Source: JTS-RE37 sp041743975 (GTDB lineage Bacteria; Bacteroidota; Bacteroidia; Flavobacteriales; Flavobacteriaceae). From it: DNA of 43,116 nt. The stretch spans positions 1 through 43,116 of the forward strand of contig JBGTLT010000108.1 of the NCBI GenBank assembly GCA_041743975.1. Reading direction: 5' to 3'. The first letter of the stretch is position 1; the number at the start of each line of letters is the position of its first letter. A program made the translations under genes and the position numbers. Below are positions 34,982 to 43,116 of this stretch, one piece after another. A model generated the notes under the pieces. That model was not told where the DNA came from and did no database searches. It saw nothing but the letters and a program-made list of their open reading frames with translations.

Positions 34982-35425
34982 ATGCATTCGATTCCCTACA
35001 TACTAGTTGCCGACGACGACCCGGACGATTGCAAGTTTTTCAGAGAAGCTTTGGAAACCTTGCCGTTTATAGCATGTCAAACAGATGTCAATGATGGTGA
35101 GGAACTCATGCAGTGGCTTACAAATAATACCACAAAACTTCCCGATGTCCTGTTTCTGGACCTGAATATGCCCCGGAAAAGTGGCATTCAATGTCTTACA
35201 GAAATAAAAAGCAATGACAGGCTCCGAAAAATCCCGGTCGTCATCATTTCCACCTACTATGACCGCAGAATTGCTGATGTGCTATATGAAATTGGTGCAT
35301 CTTACTATATCCAGAAGCCAATCGGCTTTTCACAACTTCAGTCAATGATTTCCCAGGCGGTTGAACTCGTAACAAAGAAAAATATTCTGCGCCCGAAAAA
35401 AGATAACTTTTTACTCCGTATATGA
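34982..35425 (+). CDS. Single-domain response regulator
   Basis: 147 residues from the ATG at 34982 (the TTG at 34958 adds eight residues that do not fit the domain). Receiver fold only: acidic pocket ADDDPDD (D11-D13), phospho-acceptor D60 in LFLDLNMP, VIIST switch residue and YYIQKP lysine. No output domain. The last strand is followed by KKNILRPKK. About 500 bp before the CheB-CheR kinase gene and on the same strand, so it probably receives phosphate from that kinase. Confidence 0.88.
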   Translation: MHSIPYILVADDDPDDCKFFREALETLPFIACQTDVNDGEELMQWLTNNTTKLPDVLFLDLNMPRKSGIQCLTEIKSNDRLRKIPVVIISTYYDRRIADVLYEIGASYYIQKPIGFSQLQSMISQAVELVTKKNILRPKKDNFLLRI

Positions 35426-35924
35426 CATTCATAAAATATAAGCAAATAGAAATGTAACTTTAGTTCCCCTGAAAAAGGACAAGTTTTATAATATAGTTAC
35501 CATTACCCGGGCATGGTCAGAAATTCTGTCTTTTACGCCTAACATTACAATCAATAGATAAAAGCTATCCATTGATTAAATGGATAGCGCCAATTTTAAA
35601 GTATATCGGGAATTCAGGTCTAAAAGGAGGGATTTTTATTTTTGACACTGGCATAATGGGGGTGAACAGGATGCTTTGTTTGATTAGGATAGCCATTAGG
35701 TACACATTGCATTGAATTCCAGTATCCCCCAGCATTAAAAGATGCGAATTGTATTGCGATTCCTTAATAAGGAGGAACGATTAAGGCCTATTTTTCCTAC
35801 CTTTATGATAAATTCATTTCAGGCAGGCATTGCACCCATGCACTGTATAATATAGTATCGTAGGAATCAGGATAAGAGAGCCATACAGGGCATAAAATAA
35901 ATAGTCAACACATAAATCTTTCAC
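35426..35924. other. Intergenic region between response regulator and kinase
   Basis: About 500 bp, no gene. A perfect hairpin GCTATCCATT / GATTA / AATGGATAGC lies at 35564-35588 (10-bp stem). It has no T-run after it on the plus strand and only a weak TTTTAT on the minus strand, so I call it a hairpin, not a terminator. The kinase promoter is presumably in the right half. Confidence 0.5.
35564..35588. repeat. Perfect 10-bp stem-loop
   Basis: GCTATCCATT, loop GATTA, AATGGATAGC. Located 139 bp after the response-regulator stop and about 340 bp before the kinase. Function uncertain. Confidence 0.7.
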
Positions 35925-38900
35925 TTGAGCAAGCTTCAAAAGACACTCAAAAAATCGGATAACGAATTCCCCGTTGTGGGTATTGGAGCCTCTGCCGGGG
36001 GGCTCGAAGCCTTTAAAAGGCTTATAAAGGCTATTCCCGAGTCTTCCGGGATGGCCTATGTACTGGTGCAGCATTTGGATCCCACCCACGATAGCATGTT
36101 ACAGGAATTACTTCAAAAAGTGACATCCATACCAGTTCTGGAGGTTACCGATGATCTAAAAGTCTTGCCGAATCAAATTTACATCATCCCCCGTAACAGG
36201 ATAATGATCGCTAATGATGGTGTTTTGAAACTGAGTCCCCGACCTGTTAAAAACAAACTCGAACGTCATATGCCTATCGACCTTTTTTTCAGGTCACTGG
36301 CGGAAGTTCACCAGTCGTATTCTATCGGGGTGGTCCTGTCCGGTACCGCCACCGATGGCACATTGGGATTGAAGGCCATAAAGGACCATGGCGGTATCAC
36401 TTTTGCACAGGATGAAGAATCGGCGGCTTATATCGGCATGCCCCATAATGCGGTACAGGCCGGGGTTGTTGACTTTGTCCTTTCTCCGGAAGAAATTCCG
36501 AAAAAGCTTTTGGAAGTGAGCCATATCGTCAACCATAATGGCGCGGAAAATTCCGGTCAAGACGAAGAGGCGATCTTCAAACAGATTATCTCACTGCTTC
36601 GTATTCGCAAGGGGACCGATTTTACACACTATAAACAAACCACCATACACCGAAGGATACTCCGCAGGGTGGCCACTACCAAGACCGGTGAACTATCCGC
36701 CTATCTAAAGTATCTGAAACAAAATAAACAGGAACAGGATGAATTGTATATGGACCTGTTGATTCCCGTAACTGATTTTTTCAGGGATCCCAAGATGTTT
36801 GATACCTTAAATACGACCGTTTTCCCCCGTATCATAAAAAGCAAAATTTCCGGCGGGCCCATCCGGGTATGGGTAGCAGGCTGCAGTACTGGCCAGGAAG
36901 CATACTCCATGGCTATTGCCCTCGATGAATTATTAGGTGGCAAATTCCCGACTGATCCCCATCAAAAAATACAAATCTTTGCTACCGATATCAGTGAGCC
37001 GGCCATTGCAAAGGCGCGATCCGGTATATATTCCAAAAGCGATGTAAAAGGCCTGACCCCCAAACGGATTCAACGTTATTTTACAAAAAACAATGGGGGT
37101 TACCTGGTCAACAAGTCCATAAGAAACTGTTGTGTCTTTGCGGTTCATGATTTTTTAAGGGATCCGCCTTTTGGCAGGATGGACCTGGTAAGTTGCCGCA
37201 ATGTACTTATCTATCTGGGGGTTTATCTGCAAAAGAAAGCCCTGACTACCTTTCATTATGCCCTTAACCCAAAAGGGATTTTATGGTTGGGAAAATCGGA
37301 AGCAATAGGTGCAGTACCCTCGCATTTTTCTGTCGTTGATAAAAAAGATAAGTTGTTCTCCCGTAAGGAAGTGCGTGGACATTTCATCCCTTCAACAGAC
37401 CGGCGAAGTGAACAAAGTTTTACGGATCTGGGCAGGAACGGAAAAGCCGGTAACATGCGTTCAGATTTTCAGAAAACAGCGGACGATATCATGCTTAACA
37501 GGTTCACCCCTGCCGGAGTGGTTATCAATGAGGAGATGGACATCGTACACTTCAGGGGCAGTACCGGACGATTTTTGGAACCAGCGCCTGGCAAGGCCAG
37601 TCATAACTTGCTGAAGATGGCAAAGCAGGGGCTTGCCTTTGAGTTGCGCAACATTCTGCACAGGGCGAAAAAAGAGCAAGGGGCGGTTACAAAAGAGAAT
37701 ATACCTGTAAATACCGACGGGAACGGTGCGCGGAACATCAGTTTAGAGGCCATCCCATTGCCCAATCTTGTAGAACCCCATTATTTGATCCTCTTTCACG
37801 ATCGTGACACAAGGGAGGCCACACTATCGGCAACGGGAAATAAACGAAGTAAGCTATCGGACGGAAAACCCGGGATAGATAAAAAGGAACTCCTCATACA
37901 ACAGCTGGAACAGGAACTTGCCCAGGCCAGGGAGGATATGCGAAGTATTACTGAAGAACAAGAGGCGGCCAACGAGGAACTTCAAAGCGCCAACGAAGCA
38001 CTGCTGAGCGGGAGCGAGGAACTACAAAGCCTCAATGAGGAAATGGAGACCAGCAAAGAGGAGCTGCAGAGTACCAATGAGGAACTCATGGTGGTGAACC
38101 AGGAAACGATAGGTCTGAACGAACAACTGATAGCCGCTCGGAATTATGCTGAAGCAATCGTCGATACCATGCACGAGTCGCTCGTTGTACTCGATCGAAA
38201 CCTCCGGATAAAGTCCGCCAATAATGCTTTTTATAAAACTTTCGAGGTAAATGAAAAGGATACCGAAGGCAAATTGATCTTTCAATTGGGGAATCAGCAG
38301 TGGAATATTCCTGCTTTGCGAAACCAGTTGGAAGACATTCTGCCCTATAGGTCGTCCTTTGAAAATTTTGAGGTAGCCAGGAATTTTCCCAATATCGGGC
38401 AGCGGACCATGTTATTGAACGCCCGGGAGATAAAAAGGGTCAACGGGGACGAAAATTTGATCCTCCTGGCCATTAATGACGTTACCGAAAAAGTTAAACT
38501 ACAGTATAAGGAAAAGGAACTACTAGGCAGGTTTGAAAATCTGCTGACGCAGGCTCCGGTAGCTATTATGGTCCTGAAAGGGCCCAATTATGTGGTGGAA
38601 CTGGCCAATGATGCTTATATACGGATAGTAGATAAGGAAAAGGACTTTATAGGCAAGCCATACTTTGAATCGTTGCCCGAACTGGAGTCCCAGGGCATCA
38701 GGGAACTTCTGGATGATGTGATGCGGAGTGGTGTTCCGTATTATGGCAATGAACTGGAAATATTAATGATCAGAAAGGAAAAGAGGGAAAAGGGCTTCTA
38801 TAATTTTGTGTATCATCCAATACGTTATGATCATGACATGACAACAGGTGTTATAGTCGTGGCGAATGAGGTAACGGAGCAGGTAATCGCCCGAAAGCGC

Positions 38901-40511
38901 GTGGAAGAAAGTGAATTCCGTTACCAGAAAATGATCCATTCCTCCCCTTCCCTGATTTCTATTCTTAAGGGGGAGAACATGGTTATCGAGATTGCCAATG
39001 AGGCCATTATGGATTCGTGGGGTAAGGGAAATAACATTATTGGCAAATCGTTTTTCGAAGTGCTGCCCGAAATTGCCGAACAAGGCTTCGACAAACTTTT
39101 AATAAGTGTTTACAAAACAGGCGAGCCTGTTACAGCCTATGAATACCCATTTACACTGGTGCGTAAAGGAAAACCAAAATTGGTGTATTTCACCTTCGTA
39201 AACCAGGCATTACGTAATTTGTACGGAGAAATTGAAGGCGTGGCGATTATAGCCAATGAAGTGACGCCCCAGGCCGAATTGCATAAAAAATTGCGGGAGA
39301 GTGAATCCCATTTCCGACAGATGGCGGACCTGATGCCGGCAAAAATAAGCAATGCGGATTTAGCCGGGAACGGCACTTACTTTAATAAAAGCTGGTTGGA
39401 ATTCACGGGTTTGGATTTCGAAGAATTAAAAGATCTGGGCTACCATAAGATCATGCATCCCGAGGAGAAGGAGGAATTCGGGAAACGTTTTCAAAAAGCA
39501 TTGGAAACCTGTACCAATCTGGAAATGGAAATGCGGTTCCTGAACAAGGCTGGGGAGTACGTTTGGCACCTGAACATTGCTACCCCTATTATGGATGAGA
39601 TCGGCGACTTTAAAATGTGGATTGGTGTTACCACGGATATTTCGGATCAGATTAAAACCAGAAAAAGTAATTTCGAGACCTATAGAAAACATTCAATCGA
39701 ACTGGAAGAGCAAGTGGCACAACGTACGGTGGAGTTGAAGGAAACCAACGACAAACTTCTGGACAGGAACGAAGAACTCAAGAGGATTAACAAGGAATTG
39801 GAATCATTTACCTATGTGACCAGCCACGACTTGCAGGAGCCCTTGCGCAAGATACAGACTTTTGTGGCACGTATTTCGGACGGGGAGAGCCAGGGCCTGA
39901 CCGATAAGGGCAAAGTCCATTTCCAAAGGATACAGGAGGTTTCCACCCAGATGCGGAAACTTATCGAGGATTTGCTTGATTTTTCCCGTCTGGGCTCTGC
40001 CGAAAGAAAATATGAAAAGACCGACCTCTGTAAACTAACGAAGGATGTCATTAAGGAGTTTGAATCGACCATCGAGGAAAAAAAGGCTACGATAGAATTC
40101 GATAAAATGGCCAGAGTAAAGGTCATTCCATTCCAGTTTAGTCAGCTTATACAGAACCTAATTGGCAATTCACTCAAATTTTCAAATCCGGATGAGCCAC
40201 CTCATATTACAATTAAAAGTAAAATTGTCAAAGGAAACAAAATCGAGACCCATGGAATTTTGCCTGACAAAAATTATTTCCAGATCACTATTCAGGATAA
40301 TGGGATCGGCTTCAAGGCTGAATACAGCGACCAGATATTCGATGTGTTCAAAAGGCTCCACGGAAAAGAGGCCTACCCAGGTACCGGCATAGGCCTTGCC
40401 ACGGTAAAACGGATCGTGGAGAACCACCATGGGAAGATTACGGTAGACAGCGAATTGGGTAAGGGGGCAAGGTTCGATGTCTATATTCCGATTGTCCAGG
40501 AAACCAGTTGA
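35925..40511 (+). CDS. CheB-CheR-PAS hybrid histidine kinase
   Basis: 1528 residues, soluble (no TM seen). The start is TTG at 35925: the frame has no other usable start before the CheB core (PVVGIGASAGG). Domains: CheB methylesterase 15-195 (S23, H50, D144 as triad); CheR N-terminal 215-275 and SAM-binding methyltransferase 280-480 (GCSTGQEA at 319-326); a PAS-like region 520-630; long coiled coil 655-740 (EELQSANEALLSGSEELQSL); PAS domains about 742-855, 865-985, 995-1115, 1125-1240; a coiled coil; HisKA with H1301 (VTSHDLQEPLRKI); HATPase with N1415, DNGIGF (1458-1463) and GTGIGL (1486-1491). No receiver is attached; separate response regulators flank it. The combination of methyltransferase, methylesterase and kinase without MCP/CheA suggests a signalling hub outside classical chemotaxis. 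DNA is clean throughout. Confidence 0.93.
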   Translation: MSKLQKTLKKSDNEFPVVGIGASAGGLEAFKRLIKAIPESSGMAYVLVQHLDPTHDSMLQELLQKVTSIPVLEVTDDLKVLPNQIYIIPRNRIMIANDGVLKLSPRPVKNKLERHMPIDLFFRSLAEVHQSYSIGVVLSGTATDGTLGLKAIKDHGGITFAQDEESAAYIGMPHNAVQAGVVDFVLSPEEIPKKLLEVSHIVNHNGAENSGQDEEAIFKQIISLLRIRKGTDFTHYKQTTIHRRILRRVATTKTGELSAYLKYLKQNKQEQDELYMDLLIPVTDFFRDPKMFDTLNTTVFPRIIKSKISGGPIRVWVAGCSTGQEAYSMAIALDELLGGKFPTDPHQKIQIFATDISEPAIAKARSGIYSKSDVKGLTPKRIQRYFTKNNGGYLVNKSIRNCCVFAVHDFLRDPPFGRMDLVSCRNVLIYLGVYLQKKALTTFHYALNPKGILWLGKSEAIGAVPSHFSVVDKKDKLFSRKEVRGHFIPSTDRRSEQSFTDLGRNGKAGNMRSDFQKTADDIMLNRFTPAGVVINEEMDIVHFRGSTGRFLEPAPGKASHNLLKMAKQGLAFELRNILHRAKKEQGAVTKENIPVNTDGNGARNISLEAIPLPNLVEPHYLILFHDRDTREATLSATGNKRSKLSDGKPGIDKKELLIQQLEQELAQAREDMRSITEEQEAANEELQSANEALLSGSEELQSLNEEMETSKEELQSTNEELMVVNQETIGLNEQLIAARNYAEAIVDTMHESLVVLDRNLRIKSANNAFYKTFEVNEKDTEGKLIFQLGNQQWNIPALRNQLEDILPYRSSFENFEVARNFPNIGQRTMLLNAREIKRVNGDENLILLAINDVTEKVKLQYKEKELLGRFENLLTQAPVAIMVLKGPNYVVELANDAYIRIVDKEKDFIGKPYFESLPELESQGIRELLDDVMRSGVPYYGNELEILMIRKEKREKGFYNFVYHPIRYDHDMTTGVIVVANEVTEQVIARKRVEESEFRYQKMIHSSPSLISILKGENMVIEIANEAIMDSWGKGNNIIGKSFFEVLPEIAEQGFDKLLISVYKTGEPVTAYEYPFTLVRKGKPKLVYFTFVNQALRNLYGEIEGVAIIANEVTPQAELHKKLRESESHFRQMADLMPAKISNADLAGNGTYFNKSWLEFTGLDFEELKDLGYHKIMHPEEKEEFGKRFQKALETCTNLEMEMRFLNKAGEYVWHLNIATPIMDEIGDFKMWIGVTTDISDQIKTRKSNFETYRKHSIELEEQVAQRTVELKETNDKLLDRNEELKRINKELESFTYVTSHDLQEPLRKIQTFVARISDGESQGLTDKGKVHFQRIQEVSTQMRKLIEDLLDFSRLGSAERKYEKTDLCKLTKDVIKEFESTIEEKKATIEFDKMARVKVIPFQFSQLIQNLIGNSLKFSNPDEPPHITIKSKIVKGNKIETHGILPDKNYFQITIQDNGIGFKAEYSDQIFDVFKRLHGKEAYPGTGIGLATVKRIVENHHGKITVDSELGKGARFDVYIPIVQETS

Positions 40512-40625
40512 TCAACTGGCAACCATGCTGTTCATATTAAATTGCATCAAGAATTTATCCAATACGGTCATGAAGGGCCACTTGTTTTCACCAAATTTAT
40601 CGTAGCATATCGGACAGAGATAACA

Positions 40626-41060
40626 ATGCGGAAAATGGAAACAATTGACAAAAGGACATTTGGAAAACTCTGGAAACTCATGTATAGAAACACCCAAGTG
40701 GAAAAGGCCTATCATAATGCTGCCGAGAATATGGATAACAAGAAACTGATACATTGTTTTAGGAAAAGATCTGAAGAACGGAAAAGATTCGGTGAATCTC
40801 TGAGGAATGAAATAATGGCCGCATTTCCCTTGGGAGGCGACCAAAAGGCATCGATGCATATCAGTGAAATTCCCATTTTGGATAATGGGGCATCAATGCT
40901 CAAAATATTCGCCCGGAGGGATAGGTCTGAGGTGGACAAATATGGTAAAATTCTGGAGGTGCAAAATCTTCCCTTTGAAATTTACCAGTTAATAAGAAAA
41001 CACAAGATGCGGATCGAGGTGGAGCTGTTTAAGGTCAGGGATATAAGCGACCTGCATTGA
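40626..41060 (+). CDS. DUF2383-like four-helix protein
   Basis: Start at 40626 (MRKMETIDKRTFGKLWKLMY); the earlier frame to 40542 is not needed. 144 residues, mainly helical. The first helical hairpin GKLWKLMYRNTQVEKAYHNAAENMDNKKLIHCF, with RSEERKRFGESLRNEIM, is the DUF2383/PA2169-like pattern (ferritin-like four-helix bundle). No di-iron ligand set is clear. It follows the kinase on the same strand with 114 bp between, so it may be part of its output or a stress companion (inference). Confidence 0.65.
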   Translation: MRKMETIDKRTFGKLWKLMYRNTQVEKAYHNAAENMDNKKLIHCFRKRSEERKRFGESLRNEIMAAFPLGGDQKASMHISEIPILDNGASMLKIFARRDRSEVDKYGKILEVQNLPFEIYQLIRKHKMRIEVELFKVRDISDLH

Positions 41061-41132
41061 TTGCTGCCACGGTATATGATCAAATTTAGTGATTTCTTTT
41101 TTTGTATATGCTGATCTTGGCAAAGGCAGAAA

Positions 41133-41522
41133 CTAGATCGTTTGCAGTAACATCCTTTTCAGATCCTGGGTGTCCGGTGTTTTTTTGATAAATCCATCGG
41201 CCTTCAGTTCGTACGACCGATCGATAAATGAAGGATTATCGGAAGTGGAATAGATTACTGTAAATATATCTTTCAATCGTTGGCTTTTCTTTACTACTTC
41301 AAGGACCTGAAGGCCATCTTTGCAGGGCATGTTCATGTCGAGAAAAAGCAGGTCGGGCACCTGGTTTTCCGGTTTGAGCAAATAATGGAGTAGCTTTTCC
41401 CCATCCTCGAAAGTGACCACATCGATATCTGCTACCAGAGAGGAGACAATGTCCTCGAATGTTACCTTGTCTTCCAGGTCATCATCAGCAAGCACGATTA
41501 AAAAATTCTTGTTGACATCCAT
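41133..41522 (-). CDS. Single-domain response regulator
   Basis: 129 residues, receiver only. LADDDLED (D13-D15), phospho-acceptor D62 (LFLDMNMP), IYSTSDN switch residues and DGFIKKTP lysine. Like the regulator at 34982 it keeps a DDDxxD pocket and LFLD(L/M)NMP, but the sequence otherwise differs. Opposite strand to the kinase and converging with the DUF2383-like gene; a second candidate partner for the kinase. Confidence 0.87.
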   Translation of the reverse strand: MDVNKNFLIVLADDDLEDKVTFEDIVSSLVADIDVVTFEDGEKLLHYLLKPENQVPDLLFLDMNMPCKDGLQVLEVVKKSQRLKDIFTVIYSTSDNPSFIDRSYELKADGFIKKTPDTQDLKRMLLQTI

Positions 41523-41799
41523 TGTAATAATATTCCTTCACATAATGTAATCATTTTATCTGGATTATGGAAATCTATTCCCAATTTACTACTTCTTCAT
41601 ATGAACACCCAAATCAAAAATACTGATCTAATTTTAGAATACAAGGTAGAAACATGACAATTTGCTTCGCTATGCTCAGCATGAGAGAGACTACGACTAC
41701 TACATCAAAGTGGATTTGTTGAACAGGGCTTGCTTTTTGGAAAGGACCAGTATCTTAAGCTCGTTGATTTTCAGCTCAATCAGGAAAGCAATTATTGTC
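41523..41799. other. Intergenic region
   Basis: 277 bp between the membrane-protein stop and the response-regulator start; nothing gene-like or repetitive was seen. Confidence 0.4.
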
Positions 41800-42273
41800 T
41801 TAATTTGTTAAGGTTTTTTTAGTCAGACTAAGCGATTCCTTTCCAAGAACATAGGTATTGAAGACATACTTCCAAGGTGTAAAAACAATTGGGACCAGTA
41901 TCATAATAAAGATTTCTGCCCAACCTTCGGCCTTACTCCCAGCAAGTTGCCCTGTGGACCATAAAGGGTAGGCCACAAAAATCAGCCACAACCCTTTGTA
42001 AAGAAACATAAAAATCATGATGGGCAACATTTTCAGGGTATGGATTATCCCCAATCCTGACAGTGTGGTATAGGCAGCTATGGCACACCAGGCGATGGCA
42101 ACTTCGGGATCCCAGGCACCATTGTGTGAAATCAGCTCAGTCCAGGCATCTTTGGCTACAAAGAGGAACATAAGGGTAAAAAAGAGTTTCATTACATATA
42201 ATTGTATGGGCCATACTCCCTTGTATTTTTCAGAGGGACGGAATAGATTTTTAAAAAAGGTCACTGCTTTCAT
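41800..42273 (-). CDS. Small four-TM membrane protein, unknown family
   Basis: 157 residues. Hydrophobic segments at about 26-44 (LYVMKLFFTLMFLFVA), 57-76, 80-102 and 120-140. The N-terminus has SEKYKGVWPIQLYVMKL, and PWKYVFNTYVLGKESLSL follows the last segment. Bacteroidota often have uncharacterised proteins of this type near signalling loci. I cannot name a family. Stands alone, 278 bp from the response regulator. Confidence 0.7.
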   Translation of the reverse strand: MKAVTFFKNLFRPSEKYKGVWPIQLYVMKLFFTLMFLFVAKDAWTELISHNGAWDPEVAIAWCAIAAYTTLSGLGIIHTLKMLPIMIFMFLYKGLWLIFVAYPLWSTGQLAGSKAEGWAEIFIMILVPIVFTPWKYVFNTYVLGKESLSLTKKTLTN

Positions 42274-42648
42274 AATTGGGAAGGTTTCGTAGGCGTTGTT
42301 CCTGCCAGGTTGGATTGTCAGTAAGACGGTACAATACCTAAAATGTTACATTGAAATATCGCCCCCTTACAATTTAATCATTATGGGAGGATTGCGACTG
42401 CCTGTATCTAACTGATGCTGTATTTAGTTGTTTTTTGAATGGATGCTTGAATCGGCCATTGAAAAGTAAGGTTTAAGAATGGAAGAAATAAATTGGCTGT
42501 GTACCGTAAATGGTACCTACTTTGGGATTCTTATTCAGTCATTTATGCTGCTCGGTTCCTGCAGCGCCAAGTAGTACCTTATTCCGGGGAGGGGTTGATA
42601 GCCCCCTTCCAACGAAATAAAGAATTTCTTGAAACTAGCCATCACAAG
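42274..42648. other. Gene-free stretch before the repeat cluster
   Basis: No convincing CDS. The 102-residue plus-strand frame at 42493-42801 runs through two structured repeats and lacks any recognisable domain, so I do not accept it. Confidence 0.5.
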
Positions 42649-42674
42649 GCCCACCCGGCTGAAGCCATTCGGGC
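42649..42674 (-). repeat. 26-bp palindromic element, inverted copy
   Basis: Reverse complement begins GCCCGAATGGCTTC, matching both units at 23158-23211 with only a few differences. Confidence 0.85.
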
Positions 42675-42676
42675 AG

Positions 42677-42711
42677 GCCCGCCCAAACGTGCCGTTGCGG
42701 TACGGGCGGGC
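42677..42711. repeat. GC-rich long hairpin
   Basis: GCCCGCCC, AAA, CGTGCCG, a short loop, CGGTACG, GGCGGGC: about 14 bp of stem with one wobble and a small bulge. Lies between the 26-bp element and the three-hairpin copy C. Confidence 0.7.
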
Positions 42712-42720
42712 AAGCCATAC

Positions 42721-42800
42721 CTCACCCGAAACCGCTTAGGCGGTTTCGACCTCTCCAGAGGAGAGGTGCCCCGGGGCAAAAGCCCCGAGGAATTCTTTTG
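42721..42800 (-). repeat. Three-hairpin dispersed repeat, copy C (best preserved)
   Basis: On the minus strand: AAAGAATTCCTCGGGGCTTT, TGCCCCGGGGCACCTCTCCT, CTGGAGAGGTCG, AAACCGCCTAAGCGGTTTCG, GGTGAG. Stems: CCTCGGGGC/GCCCCGGGG, ACCTCTCC/GGAGAGGT, CGAAACCGC/GCGGTTTCG. All three stems intact. Confidence 0.85.
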
Positions 42801-42890
42801 ATTTAAAATTTATCCGAATTGAGAATCATTTGGGAATCATTCCCGTCGTGGTCTCACCCCTTCCAGCGAAGCGGTTTTAATACTATGACT

Positions 42891-42914
42891 AAACCACCCG
42901 AGACCGGGTGGTTT
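42891..42914. repeat. Perfect 10-bp hairpin AAACCACCCG
   Basis: AAACCACCCG, loop AGAC, CGGGTGGTTT. Terminator-like stem, but no T-run beyond the stem on either side and no adjacent gene. Confidence 0.7.
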
Positions 42915-42937
42915 ATGTTATCGAAAATGGTTGTTTT

Positions 42938-43107
42938 GAGGAATTTCCTTTTCCGCAGAATAGTTTCCAAAAGCAGCGAAATCCAGGAGTTCCGCTTCGA
43001 GCGGAACGACGCGCAGTTTTGGAAACGGTTTTTCGCGTTAAGCGACAAAATTCCTCGGAAAAGGTGCCCTTTCTTTTGTTTCGTTTTCTTTGGGCAAGCA
43101 AAGAAAA
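42938..43107. repeat. Structured intergenic repeat with nested and crossing inverted repeats
   Basis: GTTTCCAAAA (42963-42972) pairs with TTTTGGAAAC (43017-43026), enclosing GTTCCGCT-TCG-AGCGGAAC (42989-43007). GAGGAATTT and CCTTTTCCG on the left are matched by AAATTCCTC and CGGAAAAGG on the right in crossing order. At the far right TTTTCTTTG/CAAAGAAAA (43084-43107). Resembles repetitive intergenic modules; the small ORFs here are by-products. Confidence 0.7.
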
Positions 43108-43116
43108 TGAAAAAAC

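Noticed and set aside
35564..35588. Perfect hairpin as a terminator of the response-regulator gene
   Set aside because: No T-run follows on the plus strand and it lies 139 bp beyond the stop, so I record it only as a hairpin.
42493..42801. 102-residue plus-strand ORF at the right end
   Set aside because: It runs through the 26-bp element, the GC-rich hairpin and the three-hairpin repeat; repeat structure explains the open frame.
42854..43101. Two small minus-strand ORFs at the right edge
   Set aside because: They lie within the structured intergenic repeat and lack domains; typical false ORFs of repetitive DNA.
1..43116. CRISPR array, tRNA or rRNA genes
   Set aside because: I saw no regularly spaced 25-40 bp repeats with unique spacers, no cloverleaf-like segment with a convincing TTC-loop pattern, and no rRNA signature.

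Overview
The window looks like a chromosomal segment of a soil- or plant-associated member of the Bacteroidota, probably Chitinophagales or a close relative. This rests on gene content: a DUF5060 glycoside hydrolase, DUF2490, a membrane LytTR regulator, DUF6929, a PepSY protein, a CheB-CheR-PAS kinase and many small VOC/SRPBCC/DUF1801 proteins. Most genes also lack a clear Shine-Dalgarno sequence, and Bacteroidota-type TAnnTTTG -7 boxes can be seen. No rRNA, tRNA or CRISPR array was recognised.

Layout. 1-2901 (-): secreted multidomain glycoside hydrolase, running off the left edge in Ig-like BIG2 repeats. 3274-5858 (-): overlapping pair, a DnaQ-like exonuclease and a cNMP/CBS/DUF294 nucleotidyltransferase-like protein. 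5963-10975 (-): small accessory genes (zinc ribbon, YjbR-like, FAD amine oxidase-like, YdeI/OmdA-like, a frameshifted VOC gene, a DUF2490 pair). 11624-12394 (+): Lys/Ala-rich histone H1-like protein with its own promoter box and terminator. 12636-22494 (-): DASS transporter, UGT-type glycosyltransferase, cupin, LytTR regulator, sugar-dehydrogenase-like cytochrome lipoprotein, medium-chain reductase, alpha/beta hydrolase and VOC protein.

22.5-34.2 kb is a worn accessory region. It holds an IS110 remnant, an IS91-type remnant that has replaced the end of a YceI gene, a second frameshifted VOC gene, a truncated gene, degenerate tandem repeats and several gene-tail fragments. Intact genes are interspersed: PepSY, DUF6929, two SRPBCC proteins, an orphan CheB, a kelch-like lipoprotein, DUF1801 and an intradiol-dioxygenase-like lipoprotein.

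34.98-41.5 kb is a signalling locus: a single-domain response regulator, a 1528-residue CheB-CheR-PAS-histidine kinase, a DUF2383-like four-helix protein, and a second single-domain response regulator on the opposite strand. No MCP, CheA or CheW is present, so this is probably a phosphorelay that is not classical chemotaxis. The right end (42.3-43.1 kb) has no credible gene but is packed with structured palindromic repeats. Two of these families recur elsewhere in the window: a three-hairpin element near 15.7, 33.7 and 42.7 kb, and a 26-bp element near 23.2 and 42.6 kb.
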